In this document: positions 15,557 through 25,477 of the stretch, in pieces | Layout: each line of letters begins with the position of its first letter | How positions within the stretch are numbered: position 1 is the stretch's first letter | Assembly: GCF_900105415.1 (NCBI RefSeq) | Contig: NZ_FNSM01000001.1 | Coordinates: forward strand, 6,511,501-6,575,500 | Source: Streptomyces sp. TLI_105 | GTDB taxonomy: Bacteria > Actinomycetota > Actinomycetes > Streptomycetales > Streptomycetaceae | DNA: 64,000 nucleotides | Reading direction: 5' to 3' | Notes under the pieces: generated by a model | Told to the model about the DNA's origin: nothing | Seen by the model: only the letters and a program-made list of their open reading frames with translations | The model's database searches: none | Translations under genes and position numbers: made by a program

Positions 15557-15669
15557 AGGGATTCCCCCGGATGAGAGCCCGACTGGACAGGGGGAAGACT
15601 GCCAGTCGGCCCGGCCCGGGGGAAGTCGGAACGGACCACTCCTCGGCCTGCCCTCGACATGCCCCCGGC

Positions 15670-16032
15670 CTACTCCTCGTCCCATCCCTGCGCCGCCACG
15701 AAGGCGTCCCCGTACTCCGCCGACCAACGGCCCAGCGCCTCGATCGGTCCGAGCAGCGAACGCCCCAGCGCGGTCAGCGCGTACTCGACCCGGGGCGGCG
15801 TCTCCTCGTACGCCCGCCGTTCCACCAGCGCGTACCCCTCCAGGCGCCGCAGCGTCTCCGTCAGGACCTTCGCGCTGATCCCGCCGATCTCCGCCCGCAG
15901 TTCACCGGGGCGGCGCGGCCCGCCCGCGAGCGCGTACAGCACGACCCCGTTCCAGGTGTGGGAGAGCAGGTCGAAACCGAGCCGCGCCCGGCAGTCCGCG
16001 AGGAGCCGGTCGGGTTCGATGCCGGGAACCAT
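15670..16032 (-). CDS. HxlR-family transcriptional regulator
   Basis: A 120-residue winged-HTH protein of the HxlR family. It shows the usual Cys near the N-terminus (LLADCRARLGFDLLSHTWNGVVLYAL), GPRRPGELRAEIGGISAKVLTETLRRLE as the DNA-binding helix pair, and the YALTALGRSL wing. Such proteins sense redox or electrophiles through that cysteine. ATG 16032 is used, with GGGAGG upstream; GTG 16065 is also possible. The gene is divergent from the reductase at 16103 with a 70-bp promoter gap, the usual arrangement for an HxlR regulator and its target. Confidence 0.88.
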   Translation of the reverse strand: MVPGIEPDRLLADCRARLGFDLLSHTWNGVVLYALAGGPRRPGELRAEIGGISAKVLTETLRRLEGYALVERRAYEETPPRVEYALTALGRSLLGPIEALGRWSAEYGDAFVAAQGWDEE

Positions 16033-16102
16033 TCGGTAAGTCGCCTCCCGCCTACGGTCGTTCACGTCAGCACGCACAACGGTACGTGAGGGAGGACGCC
16101 CC

Positions 16103-16738
16103 ATGAGGGTGGGAGTACTGGGTACGGGAGCGATGGCACGGGCGCTCGGCGGGGGATGGGCCGGGGCCGGCCACGAGGTGCTCGTCGGCGGCCGGGACGC
16201 GGAACGGACCGCCGCGCTCGCCGCGAGCACGGGGGCCAGACCGGGCACCCTCGCCGAGGCCGCCCGTTTCGGCGAGGCGACCCTCCTGGCCCTGCCGTAC
16301 GACGCGGTCCTGCCGGCCCTCGGGACGGTGGGCCCCGTCGACTCGTTCGGCGGCCGGATCCTGATCGACTGCACCAACGCGGTCGGTCCGGGGCCGGTCC
16401 TCACCACCGGCGAGGGCCCCGGCGCCGCCCGCACCCTCGCCGCCGCGACGGGCGCCCGGGTGGTGAAGGCCTTCAACCACGTGACACCGGCGGTGTGGAG
16501 CCGTACCCCGCCCGTCTTCGCGGACGGACCGGTCGCCGTCCCCCTGTGCGGGGACGACGAGGAGGCCCTCGCGCTCGTCTCCACCCTCGCCGCCGACCTG
16601 GGCTGCGCCCCGTTCGTCGCCGGCCCGCTGGCCCACGCGGACCTCCTGGAGGCGACCACCGCCTTCCTCATCGGCCTCTGGACCTCGGGCCGCGACCCGC
16701 GCGCCATGCTCCCGCCGCCGGCGGCGCTCGGCGACTGA
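16103..16738 (+). CDS. NAD(P)-binding reductase, F420-dependent NADP reductase-like
   Basis: A 211-residue single Rossmann protein with the dinucleotide motif VGVLGTGAMARALGGGWAGAGHEVLVGGRD at the very N-terminus, DCTNAVGPG in the middle and KAFNHV later. This is the pattern of F420H2:NADP oxidoreductase-like (Npd/DinI-type) reductases. Expected to be cytoplasmic. ATG 16103 follows the HxlR promoter region and is probably that regulator's target. Whether it uses F420 cannot be decided from sequence alone. Confidence 0.82.
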   Translation: MRVGVLGTGAMARALGGGWAGAGHEVLVGGRDAERTAALAASTGARPGTLAEAARFGEATLLALPYDAVLPALGTVGPVDSFGGRILIDCTNAVGPGPVLTTGEGPGAARTLAAATGARVVKAFNHVTPAVWSRTPPVFADGPVAVPLCGDDEEALALVSTLAADLGCAPFVAGPLAHADLLEATTAFLIGLWTSGRDPRAMLPPPAALGD

Positions 16739-16782
16739 CGCCCGGCTTGCGGTCCGGGCCGGTCGCACCGAGGGTCGGAGGT

Positions 16783-17718
16783 ATGAAGGCGATCAGTTAC
16801 AGCCGGTACGGCGGCCCCGAGGTGCTGGAGTACGGAGAGCTGCCCGACCCCAAGGTCGGCCCCGACGAGGTCCTGGTCGAGGTGCGGGCGGCCGCCGTCA
16901 ACCCCGTCGACTGGAAGGCGCAGGCCGGGTATCTCGACGGCATGCTCGACGCCGTCTTCCCGGTCGTCCCCGGCTGGGACGTCTCCGGCGTCGTGATCCG
17001 GCTCGGCGTCTCCGTCCCCGAGTACGCGGTCGGGGACGAGGTCATGGGGTACGTCCGCGAGGACGTCCTCGCGCACGGCACCTTCGCCGAGTACGTCGCC
17101 GCCCCCGTCCGCACCCTCGCCCGCAAGCCCCGCACCTTCGGGTTCGAGGAGGCCGCGGCCCTCCCGCTCGTCGGCCTCACCGCGTACCAGGTGCTCCATC
17201 GGCCGCAGGCCCTCGCGGTGCGCCCCGGCGACACCGTCCTGGTGCACGCGGCGGCCGGCGGGGTCGGCTCGATGGCCGTGCAGATCGCCCGCCACTTCGG
17301 CTGCCGGGTGATCGGCGCGGCCCGGGACGCGGGCCTTGAGCAGGTCGCGGAGCTGGGCGCCGAGCCCGTCCGCTACGACGAGGAGACCTTCGCCGACCAG
17401 GTCCGCGCCCTCGCCCCGCAGGGCGTGGACGCCGTCCTGGACACCATCGGCGGCCCGTTCCTGAAGCTCTCCGCCGGGCTCCTCGCCCCCGGGGGCCGCC
17501 TGGCCTCGATCGCCGACGGCGAGGTCCTCGCCCTCGGCGGCCGCTACTTCTGGGTCCGTCCCGACGCCGCCGACCTCGCGGTCCTCGCCGACCTGGCCGA
17601 CGCGGGCGTCCTCACCGTACGGGTGGCGAGGACGTTCCCGTTGGAGCAGGCGGCCGAGGCCCAGCGCGCCAACGCGGCGGGCGGTCTGAACGGCAAGGTC
17701 GTGGTGACCGTCCCCTAG
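16783..17718 (+). CDS. NADP-dependent quinone-oxidoreductase-like MDR enzyme
   Basis: A 311-residue zinc-free medium-chain dehydrogenase/reductase of the quinone oxidoreductase group. Features: MKAISYSRYGGPEVLEYGELP at the N-terminus, the AAVNPVDWKAQAG loop, PVVPGWDVSGVV, and the NADP-binding HAAAGGVGSMAVQIARHFG. The structural and catalytic zinc cysteines of alcohol dehydrogenases are absent. ATG 16783 follows GGTCGGAGG. It probably reduces quinones or enones in the cytoplasm. Its TAG stop shares its G with the solo inverted-repeat end at 17718. Confidence 0.9.
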   Translation: MKAISYSRYGGPEVLEYGELPDPKVGPDEVLVEVRAAAVNPVDWKAQAGYLDGMLDAVFPVVPGWDVSGVVIRLGVSVPEYAVGDEVMGYVREDVLAHGTFAEYVAAPVRTLARKPRTFGFEEAAALPLVGLTAYQVLHRPQALAVRPGDTVLVHAAAGGVGSMAVQIARHFGCRVIGAARDAGLEQVAELGAEPVRYDEETFADQVRALAPQGVDAVLDTIGGPFLKLSAGLLAPGGRLASIADGEVLALGGRYFWVRPDAADLAVLADLADAGVLTVRVARTFPLEQAAEAQRANAAGGLNGKVVVTVP

Positions 17719-17739
17719 GGGGTGTTTGACAATTTCCGT
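17718..17739. repeat. possible solo end of a MITE-like element
   Basis: GGGGGTGTTTGACAATTTCC starts on the last base of a TAG stop, just as GGGGGTGTCTTGCC does at 10435. The first eight bases are the same and the next resemble it. No matching inverted end is found nearby. It sits in the convergent gap between the MDR gene and a DUF202 gene. Probably a truncated relative of the 160-bp element. Confidence 0.35.
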
Positions 17740-17757
17740 CGGATCAGGGTCGCGGTC

Positions 17758-18075
17758 TCACCAGATCACCGCCGCCCCGAGGGCGGCGAGCGCGATAGTG
17801 CACACCGTCGCGAGCAGCGCGCCCCGAGGGGAGAGCGGGAGCGGCCGGGCCGCGCCCAGGGAACGGATCCTGCGGTGGGCCACCGCCAGGAAGGCGACCC
17901 ACACCAGGGACGAGAGCGCGAGCCCGGTCAGCTCCCGCGCCGTGATCTCGTCGCTGACCACCAGCTTCATGGCGAGCACCGCGACGACCGTGCACGACAG
18001 GGTCGTACGCCGCCACGCGAGCCGGGTCCGCTCCGGCTGGAGCCCGGGATCCCGGGCCTCGCCGGCCGAGCTCAC
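17758..18075 (-). CDS. DUF202 membrane protein
   Basis: A 105-residue protein with three hydrophobic segments (about residues 24-42, 52-68 and 85-104) and the DUF202 start motif ERTRLAWRRT. The function of the family is unknown. GTG 18075 overlaps the TGA stop of the upstream DUF202 gene by 4 bp, so translation is coupled. The two probably form a heteromeric membrane unit. Confidence 0.8.
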   Translation of the reverse strand: MSSAGEARDPGLQPERTRLAWRRTTLSCTVVAVLAMKLVVSDEITARELTGLALSSLVWVAFLAVAHRRIRSLGAARPLPLSPRGALLATVCTIALAALGAAVIW

Positions 18076-18467
18076 CGTCCGGCCCAGCCGAAGACGACGA
18101 GCACCACCATCGCGAGGGCCACGACGGCCACCGCGAGGCTGAGCAGCGCCGGGAACCGGGACACCGGAAGGTCCTCGCCCAGGCGCATGGCCCGTTCGCA
18201 GCGCACCCAGTGGTTCACCGCCCGCAGGGCGCACAGCACACCGGCGGCGAGCAGCGCGAGCGCGAGCCCGACGCGCACGCCCCAGCGCAGGTCCGGCAGG
18301 AACTGGTCGACGGCGAAACCGCCGCCGACCAGGGCGAGCGCGGTCCGGATCCAGGCCAGGAAGGTCCGCTCGTTGGCGAGGGAGAAGCGGTAGTCGGGGG
18401 TGTCGCCCTCGTCCCGGATCCGCTGCGGCGCGAGCCACAGCCGCAGGCTCTGCACGAAATCGCTCAC
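18072..18467 (-). CDS. YidH-like DUF202 membrane protein
   Basis: A 131-residue membrane protein with the DUF202 signature LANERTFLAWIRTALAL near residue 30-46, followed by a Gly-rich first helix and two more hydrophobic segments (around 64-82 and 105-127). Homologues (E. coli YidH) have no established role. ATG 18467. Paired through a 4-bp overlap with the second DUF202 protein downstream; the Nudix gene upstream is only 9 bp away, so all three may be co-transcribed. Confidence 0.85.
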   Translation of the reverse strand: MSDFVQSLRLWLAPQRIRDEGDTPDYRFSLANERTFLAWIRTALALVGGGFAVDQFLPDLRWGVRVGLALALLAAGVLCALRAVNHWVRCERAMRLGEDLPVSRFPALLSLAVAVVALAMVVLVVFGWAGR

Positions 18468-18476
18468 CTGTGCACC

Positions 18477-19046
18477 CTAACGGCCGGGTGACCGGCCCGC
18501 CGGACGCGCGTCCCGCGCCGCGGGGCTCTCCGCCTGCGCCAGCAGCCCGTACGCGGCGAGGCCGTCCGGCACCCACTCCCAGGCGCCCGCCGCCCCGGGC
18601 AGCCGTGCGGCCAGCTCCTCGTCGGTGAGGAAGCCGTGCCAGGCGACCTCCTCCACCTGCGGGTCGACCGGCAGTTCGCAGCGGACCTCGTAGACGGCCG
18701 ACCACCACTTCCCGGCCACGCCCCCGGAGTCGTACAGGAACCGCGCCACCGGCTCGGGGCGGGGCAGCCCGGACACGCCGAGCTCCTCCTCGGCCTCCCG
18801 CAGCGCGGCCTCGTCGTAGGACTCGCCGGCGCCGACGACCCCGCCGACGAACATGTCGTACAGGGAGGGGAAGACCAGCTTCGTCGGCGTCCTGCGGTGG
18901 ACGAAGATCCTGCCCTCGGCGTCCCGGACCCGGATGAAGACGCAGCGGTGGATCAGGCCCCGCGCGTACACCTCACCGCGCGGGGCCTGCCCGATCACCC
19001 GGTCCTGCTCGTCGACGACGTCGAGGATCTCTTCGGAGGCGCTCAT
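18477..19046 (-). CDS. Nudix hydrolase
   Basis: A 189-residue Nudix protein. The complete Nudix box GVVGAGESYDEAALREAEEELGV is at residues 69-91. Preceded by RIFVHRRTPTKLVFPSLYDMF, the pattern of the Idi/YfcD-like subgroup, which hydrolyses nucleoside diphosphate derivatives or related compounds. ATG 19046. The tail from about residue 165 is Ala/Arg-rich and probably disordered. Head of a likely operon with the two DUF202 genes. Substrate unknown. Confidence 0.9.
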   Translation of the reverse strand: MSASEEILDVVDEQDRVIGQAPRGEVYARGLIHRCVFIRVRDAEGRIFVHRRTPTKLVFPSLYDMFVGGVVGAGESYDEAALREAEEELGVSGLPRPEPVARFLYDSGGVAGKWWSAVYEVRCELPVDPQVEEVAWHGFLTDEELAARLPGAAGAWEWVPDGLAAYGLLAQAESPAARDARPAGRSPGR

Positions 19047-19076
19047 GCGCCCATGAAATCACCGTGCGAGGAAACG

Positions 19077-20499
<1,423 letters not shown>

Positions 20500-20509
20500 G
20501 TCTTCATAT

Positions 20510-20524
20510 TAATGCTCGACATTA
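20510..20524 (-). promoter_or_regulatory. inverted repeat upstream of the TetR-HSD operon
   Basis: TAATG-CTCGA-CATTA, exact 5-bp arms, 11-25 bp before the TetR start at 20499. Position fits an autorepression operator. Confidence 0.45.
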
Positions 20525-20545
20525 GAAAACGGAAAGGCCGGACGG

Positions 20546-20574
20546 TTGACTCGATACATCCGTGTATCCAAGAT
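20546..20574 (+). promoter_or_regulatory. promoter of the FAD dehydrogenase with an operator in the spacer
   Basis: TTGACT (20546-20551) and CAAGAT (20569-20574) are 17 bp apart, and transcription would start within a few bases of ATG 20582, where no Shine-Dalgarno sequence exists. A leaderless mRNA is therefore likely. The spacer is almost entirely the perfect inverted repeat GATACA-TCCG-TGTATC (20553-20568), a good place for a repressor to block RNA polymerase. Confidence 0.45.
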
Positions 20575-20581
20575 GCGGTCC

Positions 20582-22237
20582 ATGTCCTACGACGCTGATG
20601 TGATCGTGATCGGGGCGGGCCTCGCCGGCCTCGTCGCCACCGCCGAGCTGGTCGACGCCGGCCGCTCCGTGATCCTCCTCGACCAGGAACCCGAGCAGTC
20701 CATCGGCGGTCAGGCCCACTGGTCCTTCGGCGGTCTGTTCCTCGTCGACTCGCCCGAACAGCGCAGGATGCGCGTCAAGGACAGCCACGCCCTGGCCCTG
20801 CAGGACTGGTTCGGCACGGCGGGCTTCGACCGCGCCGAGGACCACTGGCCGAGGAAGTGGGCCGAGGCGTACGTCGACTTCGCCGCCGGCGAGAAGCGGG
20901 CCTGGCTCCACGCGCGCGGGGTGCGCTTCTTCCCCGTCGTGGGCTGGGCCGAGCGCGGCGGCTACGACGCGAACGGCCACGGCAACTCCGTACCCCGCTT
21001 CCACATCACCTGGGGCACCGGCCCCGGCCTCGTCGCCCCCTTCGAGCGAAAGGTCCGCGAGGGCGCCGCCCGCGGGCTCGTCGACCTCCGCTTCCGCCAC
21101 CGCGTCACCGGCCTCGGCCGCACGGCCGGAGCCGTCGACACCGTCTCCGGCGAGGTCCTGGCCCCCTCCGCCGCCGCCCGGGGCACCGCCAGCAGTCGTG
21201 AGGTCACCGGCGCCTTCGAGCTGCGCGCCCAGGCCGTGGTCGTCACCTCCGGAGGCATCGGCGGCAACCACGACCTCGTCCGCGCGCAGTGGCCCGCCCG
21301 CCTCGGCACCCCGCCCGCCAAACTGCTCTCCGGCGTCCCCGCCCACGTCGACGGACTCATGCTCGGCGTCGCCGAGAAGGCCGGCGCCCACCACATCAAC
21401 CGCGACCGGATGTGGCACTACACCGAGGGCATCGAGAACTGGGACCCCATCTGGGCCCGGCACGGCATCCGCATCCTGCCCGGACCCTCCAGCCTCTGGC
21501 TCGACGCCACCGGCAAGCGGCTGCCCGTCCCGCTCTTCCCCGGCTTCGACACCCTCGGCACCCTCGAACACATCATGCGGACCGGCCACGACCACACCTG
21601 GTTCGTCCTCGACAAGCGCATCATCGGCAAGGAGTTCGCGCTCTCCGGCTCCGAACAGAACCCCGACCTCACCGGCAAGTCCGTCCGCGACGTCCTCGGC
21701 CGTGCCCGCGCCGACGTACCGGCGCCCGTCCGGGCCTTCATGGACCACGGCGTCGACTTCGTCGTCGAGGACGACCTCTCCGCCCTCGTCCGGGGCATGA
21801 ACGCGCTCACCGACGAGCCGCTCATCGACGAGGCCGCCCTGCGCCGGGAGATCACCGCCCGCGACCGCGAGATCGCCAACCCCTTCACCAAGGACCTCCA
21901 GGTCACGGCGATCCGGGGGGCCCGCAAGTACCTGGGCGACCGGCTGATCCGTACGGCGGCGCCGCACCGCCTCCTCGACCCGAAGGCGGGTCCGCTGATC
22001 GCCGTACGGCTCAACATCCTCACCCGCAAGTCCCTCGGCGGCCTGGAGACCGACCTCGACTCCCGCGTCCTGACGGAGGGCGGCGAGCCCCTGGACGGCG
22101 TGTACGCGGCGGGCGAGGCGGCCGGCTTCGGCGGCGGCGGAGTCCACGGCTACCGCTCCCTCGAAGGCACCTTCCTCGGCGGCTGCATCTTCTCCGGCCG
22201 GGCGGCGGGCCGGGCGGCGGCGAAGGCGGTCGGCTGA
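20582..22237 (+). CDS. FAD-binding dehydrogenase, 3-ketosteroid-dehydrogenase-like
   Basis: A 551-residue flavoprotein of the FAD_binding_2 family. The N-terminal dinucleotide motif is VIVIGAGLAGLVATAELVDAG with DQE at the end of the second strand. Later motifs are VTSGGIGGNHDLVR and the C-terminal GGLETDLDSRVL...GVYAAGEAAGFGGGGVHGYRSLEGTFLGG, the FAD-binding end typical of fumarate-reductase/KstD-like enzymes. ATG 20582 lies immediately before the Rossmann strand. It faces a TetR-20beta-HSD operon, so a steroid-like or polycyclic substrate is a reasonable inference. It is a general COG3573-type dehydrogenase; delta-1-dehydrogenase activity is not proven. Confidence 0.88.
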   Translation: MSYDADVIVIGAGLAGLVATAELVDAGRSVILLDQEPEQSIGGQAHWSFGGLFLVDSPEQRRMRVKDSHALALQDWFGTAGFDRAEDHWPRKWAEAYVDFAAGEKRAWLHARGVRFFPVVGWAERGGYDANGHGNSVPRFHITWGTGPGLVAPFERKVREGAARGLVDLRFRHRVTGLGRTAGAVDTVSGEVLAPSAAARGTASSREVTGAFELRAQAVVVTSGGIGGNHDLVRAQWPARLGTPPAKLLSGVPAHVDGLMLGVAEKAGAHHINRDRMWHYTEGIENWDPIWARHGIRILPGPSSLWLDATGKRLPVPLFPGFDTLGTLEHIMRTGHDHTWFVLDKRIIGKEFALSGSEQNPDLTGKSVRDVLGRARADVPAPVRAFMDHGVDFVVEDDLSALVRGMNALTDEPLIDEAALRREITARDREIANPFTKDLQVTAIRGARKYLGDRLIRTAAPHRLLDPKAGPLIAVRLNILTRKSLGGLETDLDSRVLTEGGEPLDGVYAAGEAAGFGGGGVHGYRSLEGTFLGGCIFSGRAAGRAAAKAVG

Positions 22238-22467
22238 CGCAGGGGTCGGGTCGGGGCGACCGGGCGTACGGCCCCGGGGCGTGCGGGCGTGCGGGCGTGC
22301 GGCCGGACGGTCGGCTGTGCGGCCGGGGCGGTCGGGCGCCGCCCGGGAGCGATCGGGTGCCGGCCGAAGGAGACGGCTCGCGGACCCGCCGCGCCCACCC
22401 CCGTGTGGTGCGGGTCACGCCCCCGACCCTTCGTGTCGCGCGCCTCCCCGCTGCCCAGGATGAGGCC
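22238..22467. other. G+C-rich intergenic segment without a gene
   Basis: Contains short direct repeats of CGTGCGGG near 22278-22305 and otherwise low-complexity G/C-rich sequence. No credible frame, hairpin or known motif seen. Confidence 0.4.
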
Positions 22468-23352
22468 ATGGACATAGGCATCGCACTGCCCCAGTACGGC
22501 ACCCACGCCCACGCCGACCGGGTCGCCGCCTTCGCGCGGGACGCCGAGGAGGCCGGGTTCGACTCGCTCTGGGTCGGTGACCGCGCCCTCACCCCGGTCG
22601 TTCCCCGTGACCTCTATCCGGGACACACCCCCGAGAACCCGTACCCCCGGCAGTACAAGACCTTCCTCGACCCGCTCACCGTCCTCACCGTCGCCGCCAC
22701 CGCGACCGGCCGCGTCCGGCTCGGCACCAGCACCCTCAACGGCCCCTGGTACCCGCCGGTCCTCCTCGCCCGCTCGCTCACCTCGCTCGACCGGGTGAGC
22801 GGCGGACGCCTCGACGTCGGCCTCGGGATCGGCTGGCTGCGGGACGAGTACACCGCCGTCGGCGCCGACTTCCACCGCCGCGGCGCCCTCCTCGACGAAC
22901 TCCTCGACGTCCTCCACGGCATCTGGACCGAGGAGGAGTTCGGCCACGAGGGGCCGCGGTGGACCATCCCGGCGTCGTACGTCGGCCTGCGCCCCGTCCA
23001 GCCGGTCGGCCCGCCCGTCCACCTGGGCGGCTTCAGCCCAGCGGCCCTGCGCCGGGTCGGCCGCCGGGCCGCCGGCTGGGTCGGCGCGGTGCTTCCGCCC
23101 GGTGTGGCCGGGCACCTGTGGGACGAGGCCCGGCGCGCCGCCGAGGAGGCGGGCCGCGACCCGGGCGCCCTGCGCCGCGAGATCCGCCACAACCCGGCAC
23201 CGGGCGCCACGGCGGAGTCCGTCGCCGCCGTCCTCGCGGGCGTCCGCGACACCGGGGCCGAGGGCTGCTTCGTCGACTTCCAGCAGTGCGTGGACGAGCC
23301 GGGCGAGGCCCTGGAGCTGGGCGTGAAGGTCCTCTCGCTGCTGCGGGGCTGA
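22468..23352 (+). CDS. LLM-class F420-dependent oxidoreductase
   Basis: A 294-residue luciferase-like TIM-barrel oxidoreductase. Family marks: MDIGIALPQYG start, AEEAGFDSLWVGDR, RVRLGTSTLN, LTSLDRVSGGRLDVGLGIGW and VHLGGFSPAALRRVGRRAAGW. The subgroup generally uses coenzyme F420. ATG 22468. It lies 230 bp after the FAD dehydrogenase, possibly part of the same catabolic locus. A perfect hairpin follows directly. Confidence 0.88.
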   Translation: MDIGIALPQYGTHAHADRVAAFARDAEEAGFDSLWVGDRALTPVVPRDLYPGHTPENPYPRQYKTFLDPLTVLTVAATATGRVRLGTSTLNGPWYPPVLLARSLTSLDRVSGGRLDVGLGIGWLRDEYTAVGADFHRRGALLDELLDVLHGIWTEEEFGHEGPRWTIPASYVGLRPVQPVGPPVHLGGFSPAALRRVGRRAAGWVGAVLPPGVAGHLWDEARRAAEEAGRDPGALRREIRHNPAPGATAESVAAVLAGVRDTGAEGCFVDFQQCVDEPGEALELGVKVLSLLRG

Positions 23353-23360
23353 ACGCACGG

Positions 23361-23394
23361 GAGCCCCTGACGTCCAGCAGGACGTCAGGGGCTC
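23361..23394. terminator. two-way hairpin terminator
   Basis: Perfect 15-bp stem (23361-23375 with 23380-23394) and a 4-nt loop, between the convergent LLM oxidoreductase and the gluconate permease genes. Acts on both transcripts. Confidence 0.8.
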
Positions 23395-23414
23395 CGGCGT
23401 AGGCCCGGCGGCGC

Positions 23415-24812
23415 TTACAACACCAGCGACAGCAGCAGGACGAACACGATGCCGACGACCGAGATGATCGTCTCCATCACCGACCAGGTCTTGATCGTCT
23501 GGCCGACGTTCATGCCGAAGTACTCCTTCACCAGCCAGAACCCGGCGTCGTTGACGTGGCTGAAGAAGAGCGAACCGGCACCGATGGCGAGGACGAGCAG
23601 TGACACCTCACCGGTCGACATGCCCTCGGCGAGCGGGGCCACCAGGCCGGCCGCCGAGATCGTCGCCACGGTGGCCGAGCCGGTCGCGAGCCGGATCGCG
23701 ACCGCGATCAGCCAGGCGAGCAGCAGGGCCGGGATCGACCAGCTCTTCGAGAAGTCGAGGATCATCTGGCCGACGCCGAGGTCGATCAGGGTCTGCTTGA
23801 AGCCGCCGCCGGCGCCGACGATCAGCAGGATGCCGGCGATGGGCGCCAGGGACTTCTCGACGGTCGAGGACAGCCGCTCCTTGGTGAAGCCGGCCGCGCG
23901 GCCCAGCGTGAACATCCCGACTATGACGGCCGCCAGCAGGGCGATCAGCGGCGAGCCGATGACGTCGGTGACCTTCTGCACGCCGTTCTCGGGGTCGTCG
24001 ACCACGATGTCGACGAGCGCCTTGACCAGCATCAGGACGACGGGCAGCAGGATGGTCGCGACGGTTGCGCCGAAGCCGGGCCGCTTCTCCAGGTCCTCGG
24101 AGGGCCGGGCCGGGATCATCTTCTCCGGGGCCTGGATGTCCACCCAGCGGGCGGCGTACTTGGAGAAGACCGGGCCGGCGATGATCACGGTGGGGATGGC
24201 GACGACCAGGCCGAGCGCGAGGGTCACGCCCAGGTTGGCGCCGACCGCGTCGATCGCGACGAGCGGGCCGGGGTGCGGCGGGATGAGCCCGTGCATCACG
24301 GACAGACCGGCCAGGGCGGGGATGCCGATCCGCATCAGCGAGTAGTTGCCGCGCTTGGCGACCATGAGCACCACCGGGATCAGCAGCACGATGCCGACCT
24401 CGAAGAAGAGCGGGAGGCCGATCACGGAGGCGATCAGGACCATCGCCCACGGCATGGCCCGCTTGCCGGTCTTCGCCAGGATCGTGTCCACGATCTGGTC
24501 GGCGCCGCCGGAGTCGGCGAGCAGCTTCCCGAGGATCGCGCCGAGCGCGATGAGCACGCCCACGCCGGCGACGGTGTTGCCGAGGCCGGTGCTGAACGAC
24601 TTGATGGTGTCCGCGAGCGGGGCACCCGCGAACGCGCCGAGCGCCAGCGACCCGATGGTCAGCGCGAGGAACGCGTGCATCTTGAACTTGGTGATGAGCA
24701 GGACGATGACGGCGATGCCGGCGAGCACGGCGATCCCGAGCTGGGCGTTGCCTGCCGAGGTGATCGGTTCGGCGGCGTCCGCTGCCAGGATCTCGACGCT
24801 GAGACTGGTCAC
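23415..24812 (-). CDS. gntP: GntP-family gluconate:H+ symporter
   Basis: A 465-residue polytopic membrane protein with about 12-14 hydrophobic segments across its length. GntP-family features include the region PLFFEVGIVLLIPVVL, HGLIPPHPGPLVAID, and AIRLATGSATVATISAAG with SHVNDAGFWLVKEYF near the end. It imports gluconate or a related sugar acid by proton symport. GTG 24812 begins the protein. Downstream partner of gluconokinase (46-bp gap) on the same strand, with a GntR regulator divergent from both. Confidence 0.93.
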   Translation of the reverse strand: MTSLSVEILAADAAEPITSAGNAQLGIAVLAGIAVIVLLITKFKMHAFLALTIGSLALGAFAGAPLADTIKSFSTGLGNTVAGVGVLIALGAILGKLLADSGGADQIVDTILAKTGKRAMPWAMVLIASVIGLPLFFEVGIVLLIPVVLMVAKRGNYSLMRIGIPALAGLSVMHGLIPPHPGPLVAIDAVGANLGVTLALGLVVAIPTVIIAGPVFSKYAARWVDIQAPEKMIPARPSEDLEKRPGFGATVATILLPVVLMLVKALVDIVVDDPENGVQKVTDVIGSPLIALLAAVIVGMFTLGRAAGFTKERLSSTVEKSLAPIAGILLIVGAGGGFKQTLIDLGVGQMILDFSKSWSIPALLLAWLIAVAIRLATGSATVATISAAGLVAPLAEGMSTGEVSLLVLAIGAGSLFFSHVNDAGFWLVKEYFGMNVGQTIKTWSVMETIISVVGIVFVLLLSLVL

Positions 24813-24858
24813 GGTGGTGTCCTTCGTACGGGCAGGTGGGGACGGGGGCGGGGGAGGG

Positions 24859-25383
24859 TCAGCCGGCCAGGCCGCGCAGGGCGGCGACGGCGCGGGCGGT
24901 GATCTCCTCCGGGGTGCCGGAGACGTCGACGGCGACGCCGGCCTCGTCGTCCTGCAGGGGCTGCAGGGTGGCGAACTGGGAGTCGAGGAGCGCGGTGGGC
25001 ATGAAATGGCCCTTGCGTGCGGCCATCCGCTCCTCGATCAGCTCCCGGTCACCGGTCAGATGCAGGAAGACGACCCCGGGCGCGGCGGCACGCAGCCGGT
25101 CCCGGTAGCTCCGCTTGAGGGCGGAGCTGCTCACTACCCCGCCGAGCCCGGCCCGGCCGTGCGCCCACTCCCCGATGGCGTCGAGCCAGGGCCCCCGGTC
25201 CGTGTCGTCCAGCGGGATGCCGGCCGACATCTTGGCGACGTTGGCCGCCGGGTGGAAGTCGTCGCCCTCGGCGTACGGCAGGCCGAGCGCCTCCGCGACC
25301 AGCGGACCGATGGTGGTCTTGCCGGTCCCGGCGACGCCCATGACGACGACGACCGGGGGAGCGGTGAGGGGGGTGGTGCTCAT
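24859..25383 (-). CDS. gntK: gluconokinase
   Basis: A 174-residue cytoplasmic kinase that phosphorylates D-gluconate to 6-phosphogluconate. Walker A is VMGVAGTGKTTIG at about residues 14-26, followed by the gluconate-binding GDDFHPAANVAKMSAGIPLDDTDRGPWL that defines the family, and VSSSALKRSYRDRLR. ATG 25383. First gene of the operon with gntP. Its promoter region holds the TAAAAGT/ACTTTTA inverted repeat, presumably the GntR operator. Confidence 0.95.
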   Translation of the reverse strand: MSTTPLTAPPVVVVMGVAGTGKTTIGPLVAEALGLPYAEGDDFHPAANVAKMSAGIPLDDTDRGPWLDAIGEWAHGRAGLGGVVSSSALKRSYRDRLRAAAPGVVFLHLTGDRELIEERMAARKGHFMPTALLDSQFATLQPLQDDEAGVAVDVSGTPEEITARAVAALRGLAG

Positions 25384-25477
25384 GGGGGGTGCCTCGCTGT
25401 CTTCTTCGACATCGATTCGGTGAATCCGTCGCGCTCATGAAACCCATTGGGTACGACGTATTCAAGAGTCTGTGACA

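Noticed and set aside
22281..22477. Small frames in the gap before the LLM gene
   Set aside because: They consist of CGTGCGGG-type repeats and have no ribosome site or recognisable product.
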